DNA of 64,000 nt from Capra hircus (lineage: Eukaryota; Chordata; Mammalia; Artiodactyla; Bovidae). Position 1 is the stretch's first letter. Every line of letters starts with the position of its first letter. Positions 54,601 through 64,000 of this stretch are shown here, one piece after another. The stretch covers positions 10,551,167 to 10,615,166 of the forward strand of contig NW_017189517.1 of assembly GCF_001704415.2 (NCBI RefSeq). The letters run 5' to 3'. The notes under the pieces are model-generated. The model did not search any database. It saw nothing but the letters and a program-made list of their open reading frames with translations, and was not told the DNA's origin. A program made the translations under genes and the position numbers.

Positions 54601-57600
54601 TATAATAGATGATCTGGCATAGTTTCACTTATATGTATTAGTTGATTTTTTTATCCTGCCTCATTCTACAAAGAATTTAAGGTATATTTTAAAAACTATA
54701 TACCACAACCAGATGAGAAAATAAATGTTTGAGGGAATCAAGCAGAAGGGGGAATTAAAGTAAGAAAATAATAAAACATAAGGCATGATTAGCATACATC
54801 AAAGCGTACTACTCAGTCCTTGTACAGTTGCTGGAATAGGCTACACCTTTATTTCTAAATTTCCTAATGATACAAGCAAAGAGGGAAGCATGGTCAGTTT
54901 CTCGATTCATATCCATAATATTAAAACCTACTTAGTTGGGAAAGTATGGATTCATACCTGAGATGTTTCCAATTTTAACTTTTCTCCTTTATAAAAAAAA
55001 TTTTGCCTGATTAAAAAATTCGGTGGTAGGGGTATTTTATAACTGATAGATCAGAATTGTACTAGTGAATATAATACATACGTAAACATTTGTTGGCTTT
55101 TATTTTAAATAGGAGAAATTCAAAGCCGTCCTTCATCGTACACTGGAAAGGAGCAGCCGCGTTGACCGTCAAAAAAGATGGTCATGGGGAGGCTATACAA
55201 CAGTAAATTCCCAAAATAAGACTGGTAATTAATACAACTGCTAAACTTTTAAGTTTATTCATTTTCACATGTAAATATTAGCTGTTAGTATACGGTTGCA
55301 TTTACAATGGGTTTTCAGCTTTGTATCCTAAGTGAAAACACTGCCATGTATTCTTTGCCATACATTTAAATTTGTGTCGTGTGAGATTGCCAAAGAAACA
55401 GGTGAAATTTTATAATAACTTTATTTTATATAGTATATCCAAAATCTTACCATTTAAACTTGTAATCTGTGTAAAAATGAATAATAATTGATAAGCTTTG
55501 CACACCTTTGTCCAGTGCATATTTTAAAAATAAATTGCCCTGTTTACTAATGATGTACTATAATTTTTCCTATGTGTGGATATAATTCTAAGCAATTGCA
55601 TAAAACGTAAGTTAAATTTCCATAATTTATAAGGAATGATCGACAGTGAGCATTGCGTACCTAATTAATACATGTTTATGCTCTGTATAAGTACATCATG
55701 AGCTCATCTTGTTTCAGCTAATGATATTTTTTTAAATATGAGTACAGTAAATCTTGTATCTTTTCTCAGTCAACAAACATTCTACATCTACTGAAAAGCT
55801 TGAGCAGGGGACTTGTGGATTACATAGACAAATGTCATCTACTGGTCTTCAAAATTCTGTTGCCAAGAGTAAGTATTTATTTCATGTATTTTACTGAGTT
55901 TCAAACCAGTGACATCAAGTCTTTATATGTATTCCTACAGTACCACTTACTCTTTAGATCATAGGATATTTAGATTTATTTTAGAAGAGCACCACCGTGT
56001 TGTTTCGCAGTAGAGATGGTGATTACTTTTTTGTATTTTCATCAGTATAAATCTGTTTCTTTTTTTAAATTAAAAAAAATTTTTGGCTGGGTCTTTGTTG
56101 CTTCTTGGGCTTTTCTCTAGTTTCAGTGAGTAGAGGCTACGCTCTCGTTGCAGTGCATAGGCCCCTCATTGTGGTGGCTTCCCTTGTTGTGGAGCATGAG
56201 CCCTAGGCGCACGGGCTTCAGTAGCTGTGGCACATGGGCTCGGTAGTTGTAGTTCCCCAGGCTCCAGAGCACGGGCTCAGTAATTGTGGCACACGTACTT
56301 AGTTGCTCCAAAGCATGTGGGATCCTTCCAGATCAGGAATCCAATCCATGTCCCCTGCATTGGCAGGCAGGCTCTCCACCACTGTGCCGCCAGAGAAGCC
56401 CCTTGTTTCTTGGTTTGTGTACTAATGGTATCAGATGGGTTTGTTGGGCTCAGGTAGCCCAACAGCTATGAAATATATTTTGACCCAAAGACATTGACAT
56501 TAAGTGACAGAATAATTTATTTTAGAATTAATCCATATTCTGTCTTACCTAAAACTGAAATCCATTTTTCCAGAAACTAGAGTAGTCCATTCAATTTCCA
56601 TTAAGTTTCATGAATATTAGTTAATTTAAGAAAAATAATAGTATGCAGTGGACAGGTTGATCTGCTTCAATATATGTAAAGTTGACAAGCAAGTTACCTT
56701 CCTATTTTATAATTAAGACCCCAAGAAATTCAGTGATTTCCATTCCACCCTGCTCTTCTGTGGTTTATATTTTCATCATCTGATCATAATTTTTTGGTCA
56801 TTCGATCATGGTTTTAAACGGTTTTAAACTGTACATTCCACTAACAAGTCTGTGTTTTTCCCCAAAGCAAATAAAATGGTTTTTAACAGTGTTAATGAGA
56901 GAGTATTTCTAAGCTGTACTTGACAACTCTTTGTAGAGGTAATGCAGCGCTCTTTAAAATAAAATAAAACTTATCTACTGCAGATACTTAAAATACATTT
57001 TGCTCCTGGTGTTTGCCCTTTTAATTAGCACTCCTTAGTTTCTTGACCAGGAATTGAACATGCATCCTTGGCAGTGAAAGTGTGGAGTTCTAACGACTGG
57101 AGCACCAGGGAATTCCCTAGCATTCCTTATTTTTTTTTTTAAAAATCTTTACCTGAGTGTGTTAGTGACCATATCTGGCTTATACTACATGGTGTTTCTC
57201 GCTGGTAGTTGAGATGGATTAGATAACTATACCCATCAAAAAAAATCCTTTTTCTTTCCAGAGAAAAAAACAAGACATGATCTTTGCAGGAAAAAGACAT
57301 GGCAAACATATTCCACTTCATTCCCTCAAACTTGGCTGTAGAAAAGATATACAATTTTTGTACCTTGTGAATTGAAACAAAGGCATAATTATAGTTTGAA
57401 TTAAAAATGTTTCTTTTGTGTTATTAGGTGTCTGAGCATTTTTTGAGCATGCTGATTGCTCTAAAATTCCAGTGTGGAAAAAGATTCTGGATATCATTTA
57501 AAGCATATAATTGGTTAATTGTAGCAGTGGTTAACTTAGTGGGAAAGATTTCCATTTTTGTCTAAATATATGTTGAAAAAGGATTTTTTGTTTTGTTTAT

Positions 57601-60600
57601 ACTTAAATTACATCATTTGTACTTTTAGAACTCTTAAAATTTTCAACAATGAACTTGAGAGATCTTTCGTTCTTTGTCAGTTTTGACGCATCTCATTTTC
57701 TCTTATAATAAATAGTCCAACAGAAGTTGATCCACTTTCCATCATTAACCTTAGTATGCTTTTCCAGAGCACTTTTACATATAGCCCAGGTTCATTCATA
57801 GATCAATAAGGGAAGATTTTCTCTAGCACCTTGCTTATCATATAATAAAATTAATTTATTATTCACAAATTCAATCCTTTAGAAAAATTAGATAACATTC
57901 ATTGCAATGTCATATTTGTATACTTTCATTTTATTTTAATTGTTTCACAAGTGTTGACCCTGTTTTACTATCTAACTGATTAGAGGAATTAGCAAAGATT
58001 TCTCCACAGACATTTGTTACATTTTTATTATAGTGAGCCAACGCTAATGTGTTTTCATTAATATGTGTATGTGCTGTATTAGTGAAACATGTAAAGAAAA
58101 GGGACAGGTGATGACTGTCAAGTTAGTAATGAGTTAAATTGCACTGAAGAAACAATTCCAAGTAATTTTTTAAATGATACCTTCACTTGTTTTTAATCCA
58201 AGAAGGTATGTGTGGAAGATACTTTATGAAATAACTTGCTTTATAGTATATTACACACTCTGAAATGATTAATGCTGTAATTAATGATTCCACAGAAAAT
58301 AAAATCAATATTTTCACTGGCTTACCTTTGTAAAATCCCTTCAAACTGAAATAAAACCTGTTCAATCCAGAGAGATGAACATTTCAAACTCAAATGAAGT
58401 TCATAATCTAACCTGTGATATTTTAAATAGCTTGCTTTATATTTTAATTAAAAAAAATATGTTTGGCTCTGCTGTGTGTTCAGCATGCAGGATCTTAGTT
58501 CCCTGACTGAGGATCAAACCCACGCCCTCTGTAGTGAAAATACAGCCTTAATCACCAGGGAAGTTCCTAAATAACCTTTCTTTAAATCGTAACTGATTCA
58601 AATAATCTGTTTTTCTTCTACTCAGTGCTGACTTACCATAACTTCACACTATTTTGTCATTTCTTGCAATGTTGATAGTAAGGGATAGGTGATCTCATCA
58701 TATGATCGAATTGATTACATTTCTGTGGATTGTGCTATGCAATTACAGTATCAGTTCTAGAATTTTCAAATGATGCTACATTATCAGCATTTACTTTAAT
58801 CTATAGCTCCCCAAAAGAATTCTTGTTTTCTTCTTTTGGCCACTCGGCTTGTGGGATCTTTGTTCCCTGACCAGGGATTGAACTCTTGGCAGTGATAGCA
58901 CAGAGTCCTAACTCATGAACTGCCAGGGAATTCCCCAAAGGGTTCTTCTTTAAACAGACTTCCATCAGTATTCTGAGCTGGAATATTTAAAGTGAAGTGG
59001 AAGTGTCTACACAAAAGGGATTATTTTCCCATATGACTAGTTTGGGTTGCTAACATTGAGACATCTGTGCCAAATATGAATTATTATTTTTATTTTAAAA
59101 ATACTAGTTGAGAGAATTCCTTGGCAGTCTGGTGGTTAGGACCCGGTGCTTTCACCTCTTTGGCCTGGGGCTCAATCTTTGGGGAACTAAGATCCTGCAA
59201 GCCATGCAGTGTAGCCAAAAAAGTAAAACTCATTAAAACTAAAGTGTATAAATTAGTTTAGTGATAGATGTCATGCAGCCAATTAAAATAAATTTATTAA
59301 AAAAATAGATGTCATGGACTGTGTCTGAAATTATACATTGTGTATTCCTAATTTGGGAACTTTGATATTGTCAGTCAGTATGAGACATTTTCTCTCTTTT
59401 TATTATTTCCTAGATAATTTTATTTCTCTTTGGATGACTTAAAGAGTAACCTGGTTTTAACTTTGGGCATGTAGAATCTCTTCATAATACTTGAAATTAA
59501 AAAAAATTCTTACAAGGAAGAGTAGAGAAGATTAAAAAAAAATGTTGGGAAAAAAGGAGTGGCTCACTCCTGAAGGAAGCTGTTTAAACAGCTTGTAAAT
59601 AGTAACGTTCCTGGACTTCTCTGGCAGTCCACTGGTTAAGACTCCATGCTCCTAATGCAGGGGGTGCGGGTTCAATCTCTGGTTGGGGAACTAAGATTCC
59701 ACATACTATGTGGCATGGCCAAAATGTTTTCCTAATTTTCTTAAAGAGTATTATTTCTTTGCCTTTGATCTCCAGAAACACCAGAAAAGAGACGAAGTTC
59801 ATCTTTGAATAGAAGATGTAGCGGACTGCATTCATCTACAGAAACAGAACAAGTGGAAGAAAAACGACCTGGTTAGTTATTTCTAAGTGCCAGTCTTAAC
59901 TGGTGGTTTAAATGTGTTCTATTTATGTCAACATTCAGCTGCTTGAGAAGCCATTCCAAAACATTGGAAGCCAAAATATCCCTTCTTTAACTAAAAAATA
60001 TACTTTGGTGACATGCTTATTTGGCTGAAGCTAGAAGAATCTCTTTATTATTATTTTTTTCTTTTTCCCAAAACTGAATTTTATTGGAAGGTCTAGTTCT
60101 CATTAAGTGTCATACAACAATAAAATATATAATTCTGCCATGAAGCAGAGAACCAGACCATAGAATGCTGGTATAGATAGATTTGTCCTGAAGCACTTCA
60201 TTCCTTCGAACATTTCATTAGTTCGTATATAGGAAATAAAAGGAAAGTGAAGTCGCTCAGTTGTGTCCGACTCTTTGCGACCCCATGGACTGTAGCCTAC
60301 CAGGCTTCTCTGTCCATGGGATTCTCCACGCAAGAATACTGGAGTGGGTTACCACTTCCTTCTCCAGAGGATCTTCCCGACCCAGGGATCGAACCTGGGT
60401 CTCCTGCATTGGAGGCAGATGCTTTAACCTCTGAGCCACCGGGAAGCTCTAAATTACTGGCCGCATTTTGAACTTCAGAGCTTTGCTGCTTCACAGCATA
60501 ATCCATGTCTATCCTTTGGGGGTGTATTCACTGCTGATCATTACACACAAGATTTCAAAATTATTACTGAACTACTTGTTTGTTTAAAGTTTTTTCTGAC

Positions 60601-63600
60601 ACCTTTCCCTTAAGTTTTCCGTATTAAACATGATTGTTCCTTTTTGTTTCATAACAAACTGTTCACTTATGGAGGATTCAGGTCACATCCTGTTAAAACA
60701 AATGTCATTGTGGCAGGGATCTTCATGAACTTAAAAGTTTATTGGAGCAAGCGCTCAGCCAGTAAAGAATCCGCCTGCAATGAGGGAGACCTGGGTTTGA
60801 TCCCTGGGTTGGGAAGATCCCCTGGAGAAGGAAAAGGCACCCACTCCAGTATTCTGGCCTGGAGAATTCCATGGACTGTATAGTCCATAGGGTTGCAAAG
60901 AGTCAGACGTGACTGAGCGACTTTCACTTTTGGAGAAGGAAATGGCAACCCACTCCAGTACTCTTGCCTGGAAAATCCCATGGACTGTAGCCTACCAGGC
61001 TTCTCAGTCCATGGGGTCGCAAAGAGTCGGACATGACTAAGCGACTTTCCTTTCCTATTTACAGCAAGATTTACTTAATTCACTCAGTCCCTGGGAGCTA
61101 GTGGCAATGGACTTCACAAATGTGACTGTCAGTGACATATATCTGGAGGAATCCATGTCAGAGTGTTTTTGTCATTTACAACTTTTTTCTCCACATGTGA
61201 GTTTCTCCATAGAGACTCCATACATTGGGTATGGTAATAGATACATTACCTGGATCCCCGCATTGGGATTATTGTGGTATGCTGGGCCTTTGCCTGTCTA
61301 TTCAGGTCTTATCTTCCCTAACAGTGCAGTCCCATCAGGTGGCAGTGTTTGGTCCTGTTATGTATGTGTGGTTCTCAATTGCCTCTGCTTTTAGGTTGGG
61401 ATACTTATCATTTAGAGCAGTTCACATTGCTCTTTCTTGCTTTCTTCATTTATTTGTGATATTTGTGAGACCTCAAACTGAGTCCTTTCTGTTTGTTCTG
61501 ATCATTTAGTTTGTTAGCTATGTACCTCTCTTTGGGAGAATACTTTAATTGGTTGCACGCTCATCCCAACAAAAGTGTCAGTAGCCAGGAACAAAAGTAC
61601 TGCTTCATTAGTAGTTTAATAGCAATAATCCAGGTAATAAGCATAGGATAGAGTGCCTGAAAATGTTAGCATTTGTGCTTAAAAAGTTAGGTTGTATTAC
61701 TTAAGTTTTTACAGAAAGGCATAAAAATAATTTGAATCAATACTTTGCAAATGAGTGAGTCTGCACAACATTTTATGTTGTATATTTATTTTATGATGGC
61801 AAGCATGGTGGAGTAGTTATCAGGGTAATTTGTAGGATGAGATGGTTTTTTTAAATTTTAAAACTGTGGGTTTCTTGACCTGTGCTTAAATATATCACAG
61901 TATTATAAAAAGGGCTGGATTTAAAGTACATAGGAAAACCTAAATAATATCAAGAGAGAAAGCCAACCTTCTTTTTTTCTTAAAATGTGGAAGAATAACA
62001 TTGAGTGGCTCTTTAGCTTTTAATTAAGAACATAAAGATTGTTAGTAAAATAGGGACTTCCCTGGTAGTCCAGTGTTTAACACTTTGCCTTCCAATGCAG
62101 GGGGTCCAGGTTTGATCCCTGTTCAGGGAGCTAAAAATCCCACATGCCTTGTGGCTAAAAAACCAAAACGTAAAACAGAAGGAATATTGTAACAAATTCA
62201 GTAAAGACTTTAAACATGGTCCATGTAAAAAAAAAATGTTTAAAAGAAGATTGTTGGTAAAACAGATTTTCAGGGTTATGGGTCACATATCATGTTAAAT
62301 ATGCCTCTGGGTAGTAAGTCCTCAGTCATAGATCTCTAATGCATTGTTCCCATCCTTTTTCTCCTTTTTTCCTCCACTTTTTCCTTTCCAGAATATATCC
62401 CGCCCCCTTTGCTTGTTTTTCGGTCAACATCCATATGATTAGTGAACCAAAGTGCTATCATAGACTTTGTTGTAGTGCAGCTTTATTTCTCCTGATTCGA
62501 ATTCCTGACTTTGCTTCTGCCTAGTTGTATGTGTGTCAAATTATTTTCTGCCCATCTCTCCCCAATGTATTGTGAGGTATTCTAATTCGGTTCAGTTCAG
62601 TTTAGTTGCTTAGTCATGTCTGACTTTTTGCAACCCCATGAACTGCAGCACGCCAGGGTTCCCTGTCCATCACCAACTCCCAGAGCTGGCTCAAACTCAT
62701 GTTCATCGAGTTGGTGATGCCATCCAACTATCTCATCCTCTGTCATCCCCTTCTCCTGCCTTCAGTCTTCCCCAGCATCAGGGTCTTTTCTAATGAGTCA
62801 GTTCTTCACATCAGGTGGCCAAAGTATTGGAACTTCAGTTTCGGCATCAGTCCTTCCAATGAATATTCAGGATTGATTTCCTTTAGGATTGACTGATTTG
62901 ATTTCCTTGCAGTCCAAGGGTCTCTCAAGAATCTTCTCTGACACCACAGTTCAAAAGCATCAATTTTATTTATTTAATCGGTTGTGTGCTCATCCCAACA
63001 AAAGTGTCCTTTTTGGACATCAGTCAGACTGATGCTTTCTTTATGGTCCAACTCTCACATCCATACATGACTACGAGAAAAACTAACTTTGACTATATGG
63101 ACTTTTGTCGGCAAAGTAAATGTCTCTGCTTTTTAATATGCTGTCTAGGTTTGTCATAGCTTTTCTTCCAAAGAGCAAGTGTCTTAATTTTGTGGCTTCA
63201 GTCACCATCTGCAGTGATTTTGGAGCCCAAGAAAATAAAATGTGTCACCGTTTGCATTGTTTCCCCATCTGTTTGCCATGAAGTGATGGGAGCAGATGCC
63301 ATGATCTTTGTTTTTTGAATGTTTTAAGCCAGCATTTTCGCTCTTCTCTTTCACTTTCATCCAGAAGCTCTTTAGTTCCTCTTTACTTTCTGCCATAAGA
63401 GTGATATCATCTGCATATCTGAGGTTATTGATATTTCTGCCTGCAGTCTTAATTCCAGCTTGTGCTTCATTCAGCCTAGCCTTTAGCCTGATGTACTCTG
63501 CATAGAAATTAAATAAGCAGGATGACAATATACAGCCTTGACATACTCCTTTCCCAATTTGGAACCAGTCCATTGTTCCATGTCTGGTTCTAACTGCTGA

Positions 63601-64000
63601 TTCTTGACCTGCATACAGGTTTCTCAGGAGGCAGGTAAGGTGGTCTAGTATTCCTATCTCTTTAAGAGTTTTCCATAGTTTGTTGTGATCCACACAGTCA
63701 AAGGTTTTAGTGTAGTCACTGAAGCAGAAGTAGGTGTTTTTTCTGGAATTCTCTTGCTTTTTCTGTGATCTGGTGAGTGTTGGCAGTTTGATCTCTGGTT
63801 CCTCTGCCTTTTCTAATTAGAATTCTAATTATTTTAAAAAATATGTTACTCCCATCAAAAATCTCAATGGTTTGTCTTAAATTTCTTTAGCTATTAGAAA
63901 TCTAGTTATTATACTTTTATTTTCTGTAGTACAAACTGTCAGTGTTAAAAAAGTGAGTAGGCACATAGGTATGTAAGTAAAATGCTTTCTCTGCCAGAAG
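44944..64000 (+). CDS. MAP7D3: MAP7 domain-containing protein 3, 5' part; runs off the right edge
   Basis: A microtubule-binding protein of the MAP7/ensconsin family, acting along cytoplasmic microtubules. Exons seen: 44944-44998, 50388-50486, 50584-50667, 52064-52227, 55113-55224, 55770-55868 and 59776-59871, with a possible exon 63930-63952. All phases join. The protein begins MAERAGGGTSLRGLRERM and continues VAAANAIAEERR. A long charged coiled coil follows (exons 3-5: DIKQRLAKERREEKKRQDD to KKRNEMLEEER). It ends with the family signature DRQKRWSWGG in exon 5. Exons 6 and 7 encode a Ser/Thr-rich linker with a basic EKRRSSSLNRR patch. The human protein is about 876 aa; about 236 residues are visible. 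Introns are GT-AG. The C-terminal half lies beyond the window. Confidence 0.93.
47618..47695 (+). mobile_element. CHR-type SINE 3' fragment with (AG)n tail
   Basis: 'ggttcaatccctggttgggg aactaaactgcc', then an A-rich and (AG)n stretch. 5'-truncated. Confidence 0.8.
48035..48190 (+). repeat. MIR SINE relic
   Basis: 'ctatctgtgtgatctgggaa', 'agtttgctcatctgtaaaga' and 'gagaattaaatgaggtaatc' in forward MIR order. Confidence 0.85.
48537..48657 (+). mobile_element. CHR-type SINE
   Basis: gggacgtttcctgattgtct start, 'caattccctggtcagggaac', A tail. Near-identical flanks (cagatttga / tagatttga). Confidence 0.85.
48919..49112. repeat. 97-bp tandem duplication
   Basis: Two head-to-tail copies starting at 48919 and 49016, differing by about one base (acttatagac versus acttacagac) inside the unit. 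Near-identity implies a recent event or a collapsed/expanded assembly. Confidence 0.93.
50388..50486 (+). CDS. MAP7D3: MAP7D3 coding exon 2
   Basis: 99 nt; acceptor attttag|TT, donor CCAG|gtataa. It encodes VAAANAIAEERRSQGSF and a Ser/Pro-rich stretch ending SPFKP. Confidence 0.9.
50584..50667 (+). CDS. MAP7D3: MAP7D3 coding exon 3
   Basis: 84 nt; acceptor after a long T tract (tttttag|TA), donor GATGATG|gtattt. It encodes VIDGSVLKNDIKQRLAKERR, the start of the coiled coil. The donor lies inside a target-site duplication of an L1 fragment. Confidence 0.92.
50672..50749 (-). mobile_element. L1 3'-end fragment inserted at a splice donor
   Basis: 78 bp reading 'ttaatttttattggagtata' and 'ctgtacagcaaaatgaatca', the reversed ruminant L1 3' end. 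Flanked by an exact 11-bp direct repeat gatgatggtat (50661-50671 and 50750-50760), which includes the exon 3 donor. Confidence 0.88.
51093..51205 (+). mobile_element. CHR-type SINE
   Basis: ggaattccctggaggtccag start, 'ggggttcaatcccagattcg', 'aagatcccacaagccgtggc' and A-rich end. Confidence 0.87.
52064..52227 (+). CDS. MAP7D3: MAP7D3 coding exon 4
   Basis: 164 nt; acceptor atttcag|CT, donor AGG|gtacgt. It encodes ANKETQLLEKERKSK and the Glu/Lys/Arg/Gln-rich coiled coil, the microtubule-binding segment by analogy with MAP7. Confidence 0.95.
52310..53560. repeat. Polypyrimidine-rich low-complexity block
   Basis: Irregular repeats of ctctttc/ttcctgt-like words over about 1.25 kb, e.g. 'ctctctctcgctctcccctt' and 'ccctttttctttctactttc'. 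Several frames stay open because T/C-rich triplets rarely form stops. Confidence 0.75.
53560..54110. repeat. Polypurine-rich low-complexity block
   Basis: About 0.55 kb of gag/aga/gga-rich sequence ('gacagagggagagccccaag', 'ggaacctgagagagaacaca'), the compositional mirror of the block before it. Confidence 0.7.
55113..55224 (+). CDS. MAP7D3: MAP7D3 coding exon 5
   Basis: 112 nt; acceptor aaatag|GAG, donor ACTG|gtaatt. It encodes EKFKAVLHRTLERSS and the MAP7-family signature DRQKRWSWGGY. Confidence 0.95.
55770..55868 (+). CDS. MAP7D3: MAP7D3 coding exon 6
   Basis: 99 nt; acceptor tctcag|TC, donor AAGA|gtaagt. It encodes VNKHSTSTEKLEQGTCG to QNSVAK, a Ser/Thr-rich linker. Found by phase and weak family resemblance. 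Confidence 0.82.
56083..56402 (-). mobile_element. Long CHR-type SINE
   Basis: 'ggctgggtctttgttgcttc', repeated '...agtagctgtggcacatgggct' and 'cagtaattgtggcacacg' blocks, ending 'cactgtgccgccagagaagc'. About 320 bp, near full length, reverse strand. Confidence 0.88.
57032..57119 (-). mobile_element. CHR-type SINE
   Basis: 'cttgaccaggaattgaacat' to 'caccagggaattccct'. Flanked by a similar direct repeat, tagcactccttag / tagcattccttat. Confidence 0.85.
58451..58568 (-). mobile_element. CHR-type SINE
   Basis: 'caggatcttagttccctgac', 'gaggatcaaacccacgccct' and 'aatcaccagggaagttcc'. Confidence 0.86.
58838..58936 (-). mobile_element. CHR-type SINE
   Basis: 'gccactcggcttgtgggatc', 'ctgaccagggattgaactct', ending 'ctgccagggaattcccc'. 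Confidence 0.87.
59112..59226 (+). mobile_element. CHR-type SINE
   Basis: 'gagaattccttggcagtctg', 'ggacccggtgctttcacctc', A-rich end. The B-box part is partly deleted. Confidence 0.84.
59613..59728 (+). mobile_element. CHR-type SINE
   Basis: 'ggacttctctggcagtccac', 'cgggttcaatctctggttgg', ending just 45 bases before the MAP7D3 exon 7 acceptor. Confidence 0.88.
59776..59871 (+). CDS. MAP7D3: MAP7D3 coding exon 7
   Basis: 96 nt; acceptor ctccag|AA, donor CCTG|gttagt. It encodes TPEKRRSSSLNRRCSGLHS and a Glu-rich end EQVEEKRP. The EKRRSSSLNRR patch looks like a basophilic kinase target (inference). Confidence 0.87.
60243..60450 (-). mobile_element. Bov-tA SINE
   Basis: 'gtgaagtcgctcagttgtgt', 'ggcttctctgtccatgggat', 'ggatcgaacctgggtctcct', ending 'ctgagccaccgggaagct'. 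Low divergence, so young. Confidence 0.93.
60745..61052 (+). mobile_element. Bov-tA SINE with a second BovA monomer
   Basis: The head is partly altered ('aagcgctcagccagtaaaga'), then 'ggtttgatccctgggttggg', a BovA tail ending near 60930 and a second BovA unit ('ggagaaggaaatggcaaccc' to 'gactaagcgactttcc'). Confidence 0.88.
62054..62170 (+). mobile_element. CHR-type SINE
   Basis: gggacttccctggtagtcca start, 'caggtttgatccctgttcag', A-rich tail. Confidence 0.88.
62588..63825 (-). mobile_element. BovB (RTE) LINE, 5'-truncated, with internal filler
   Basis: Plus strand: 'ggttcagttcagtttagttg', tail, then RT. The minus strand keeps a 163-residue frame (63202-63693) with CLLRNLYAGQE, VCQGCILSSCLFNFYAEYI and the intact box YADD. 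About 70 bp of non-BovB sequence interrupts it at 62965-63035. Frame broken elsewhere; not autonomous. Confidence 0.92.
63930..63952 (+). CDS. MAP7D3: Possible MAP7D3 microexon 8
   Basis: 23 nt bounded by ttctgtag| and AAAAAA|gtgagt. Phase fits exon 7: G plus TA gives Val, then QTVSVKK, ending in phase 0. Too short to establish by coding bias. Confidence 0.45.

Larger units (their letters stand above)
52228..55112. other. MAP7D3 intron 4 with strand-asymmetric block
   Basis: The plus strand is strongly C+T-rich from about 52310 to 53560, then A+G-rich from about 53560 to 54110, before returning to ordinary AT-rich sequence. No known transposon or exon recognised inside; the open frames are by-products of the composition. 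Confidence 0.75.
55869..59775. other. MAP7D3 intron 6
   Basis: About 3.9 kb, GT-AG, with six CHR-type SINEs in both orientations; the remainder is AT-rich and unrecognised. Confidence 0.85.
59872..63929. other. MAP7D3 intron 7
   Basis: About 4 kb. Contains Bov-tA, CHR and BovB elements listed separately. A missed exon between 61.05 and 62.05 kb cannot be excluded, but I saw no phase-compatible candidate with coding character. Confidence 0.6.

Overview
The window is a mammalian nuclear locus from a ruminant, most likely a bovid. The strongest sign is the repeat content: BovB (RTE) LINEs, Bov-tA and Bov-A2 SINEs that share the BovB tail, and tRNA-Glu-derived CHR-type SINEs. The three protein genes match human BRS3, HTATSF1 and MAP7D3, which lie close together on human Xq26.3, so this is very probably X-linked. 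No bacterial or viral genes, CRISPR array, tRNA or rRNA genes were seen.

Layout: (1) 1-3391 carries the last two coding exons of BRS3 (orphan bombesin-receptor-like GPCR); exon 1 lies off the left edge. (2) 3392 to about 7090 is BRS3 3' UTR and intergenic DNA. (3) A CpG island at about 7090-7930 is the HTATSF1 promoter. HTATSF1 is complete: nine coding exons join in frame to 774 codons, from 7929 to 23324. (4) About 23.6-44.6 kb is a gene-free interval containing BovB, L2, MIR and Bov-tA elements. It includes a 25-N assembly gap at 28118-28142, followed by about 2.9 kb of indel-rich sequence that looks like unpolished long-read gap fill. (5) A second CpG island at about 44.64-45.6 kb is the MAP7D3 promoter. 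Seven exons (44944-59871) and a possible 23-nt eighth exon join in frame; the gene runs off the right edge.

The genes do not form a pathway. BRS3 is a G-protein-coupled receptor, HTATSF1 a nuclear splicing/transcription factor with two RRMs and a very acidic tail, and MAP7D3 a microtubule-binding coiled-coil protein. Both promoters are CpG islands carrying a YY1-like AAGATGGCGG motif.

The points most worth a second look are: the gene order (MAP7D3 directly downstream of HTATSF1 on the same strand, no VGLL1 seen) together with the gap between them; an L1 fragment whose 11-bp target-site duplication copies the MAP7D3 exon 3 splice donor; a GC-AG intron in HTATSF1; a large pyrimidine-to-purine strand switch in MAP7D3 intron 4; and filler DNA inside a BovB copy that matches a site 1.4 kb away. 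I found no convincing undescribed biological system; most oddities are genome-evolution or assembly features.
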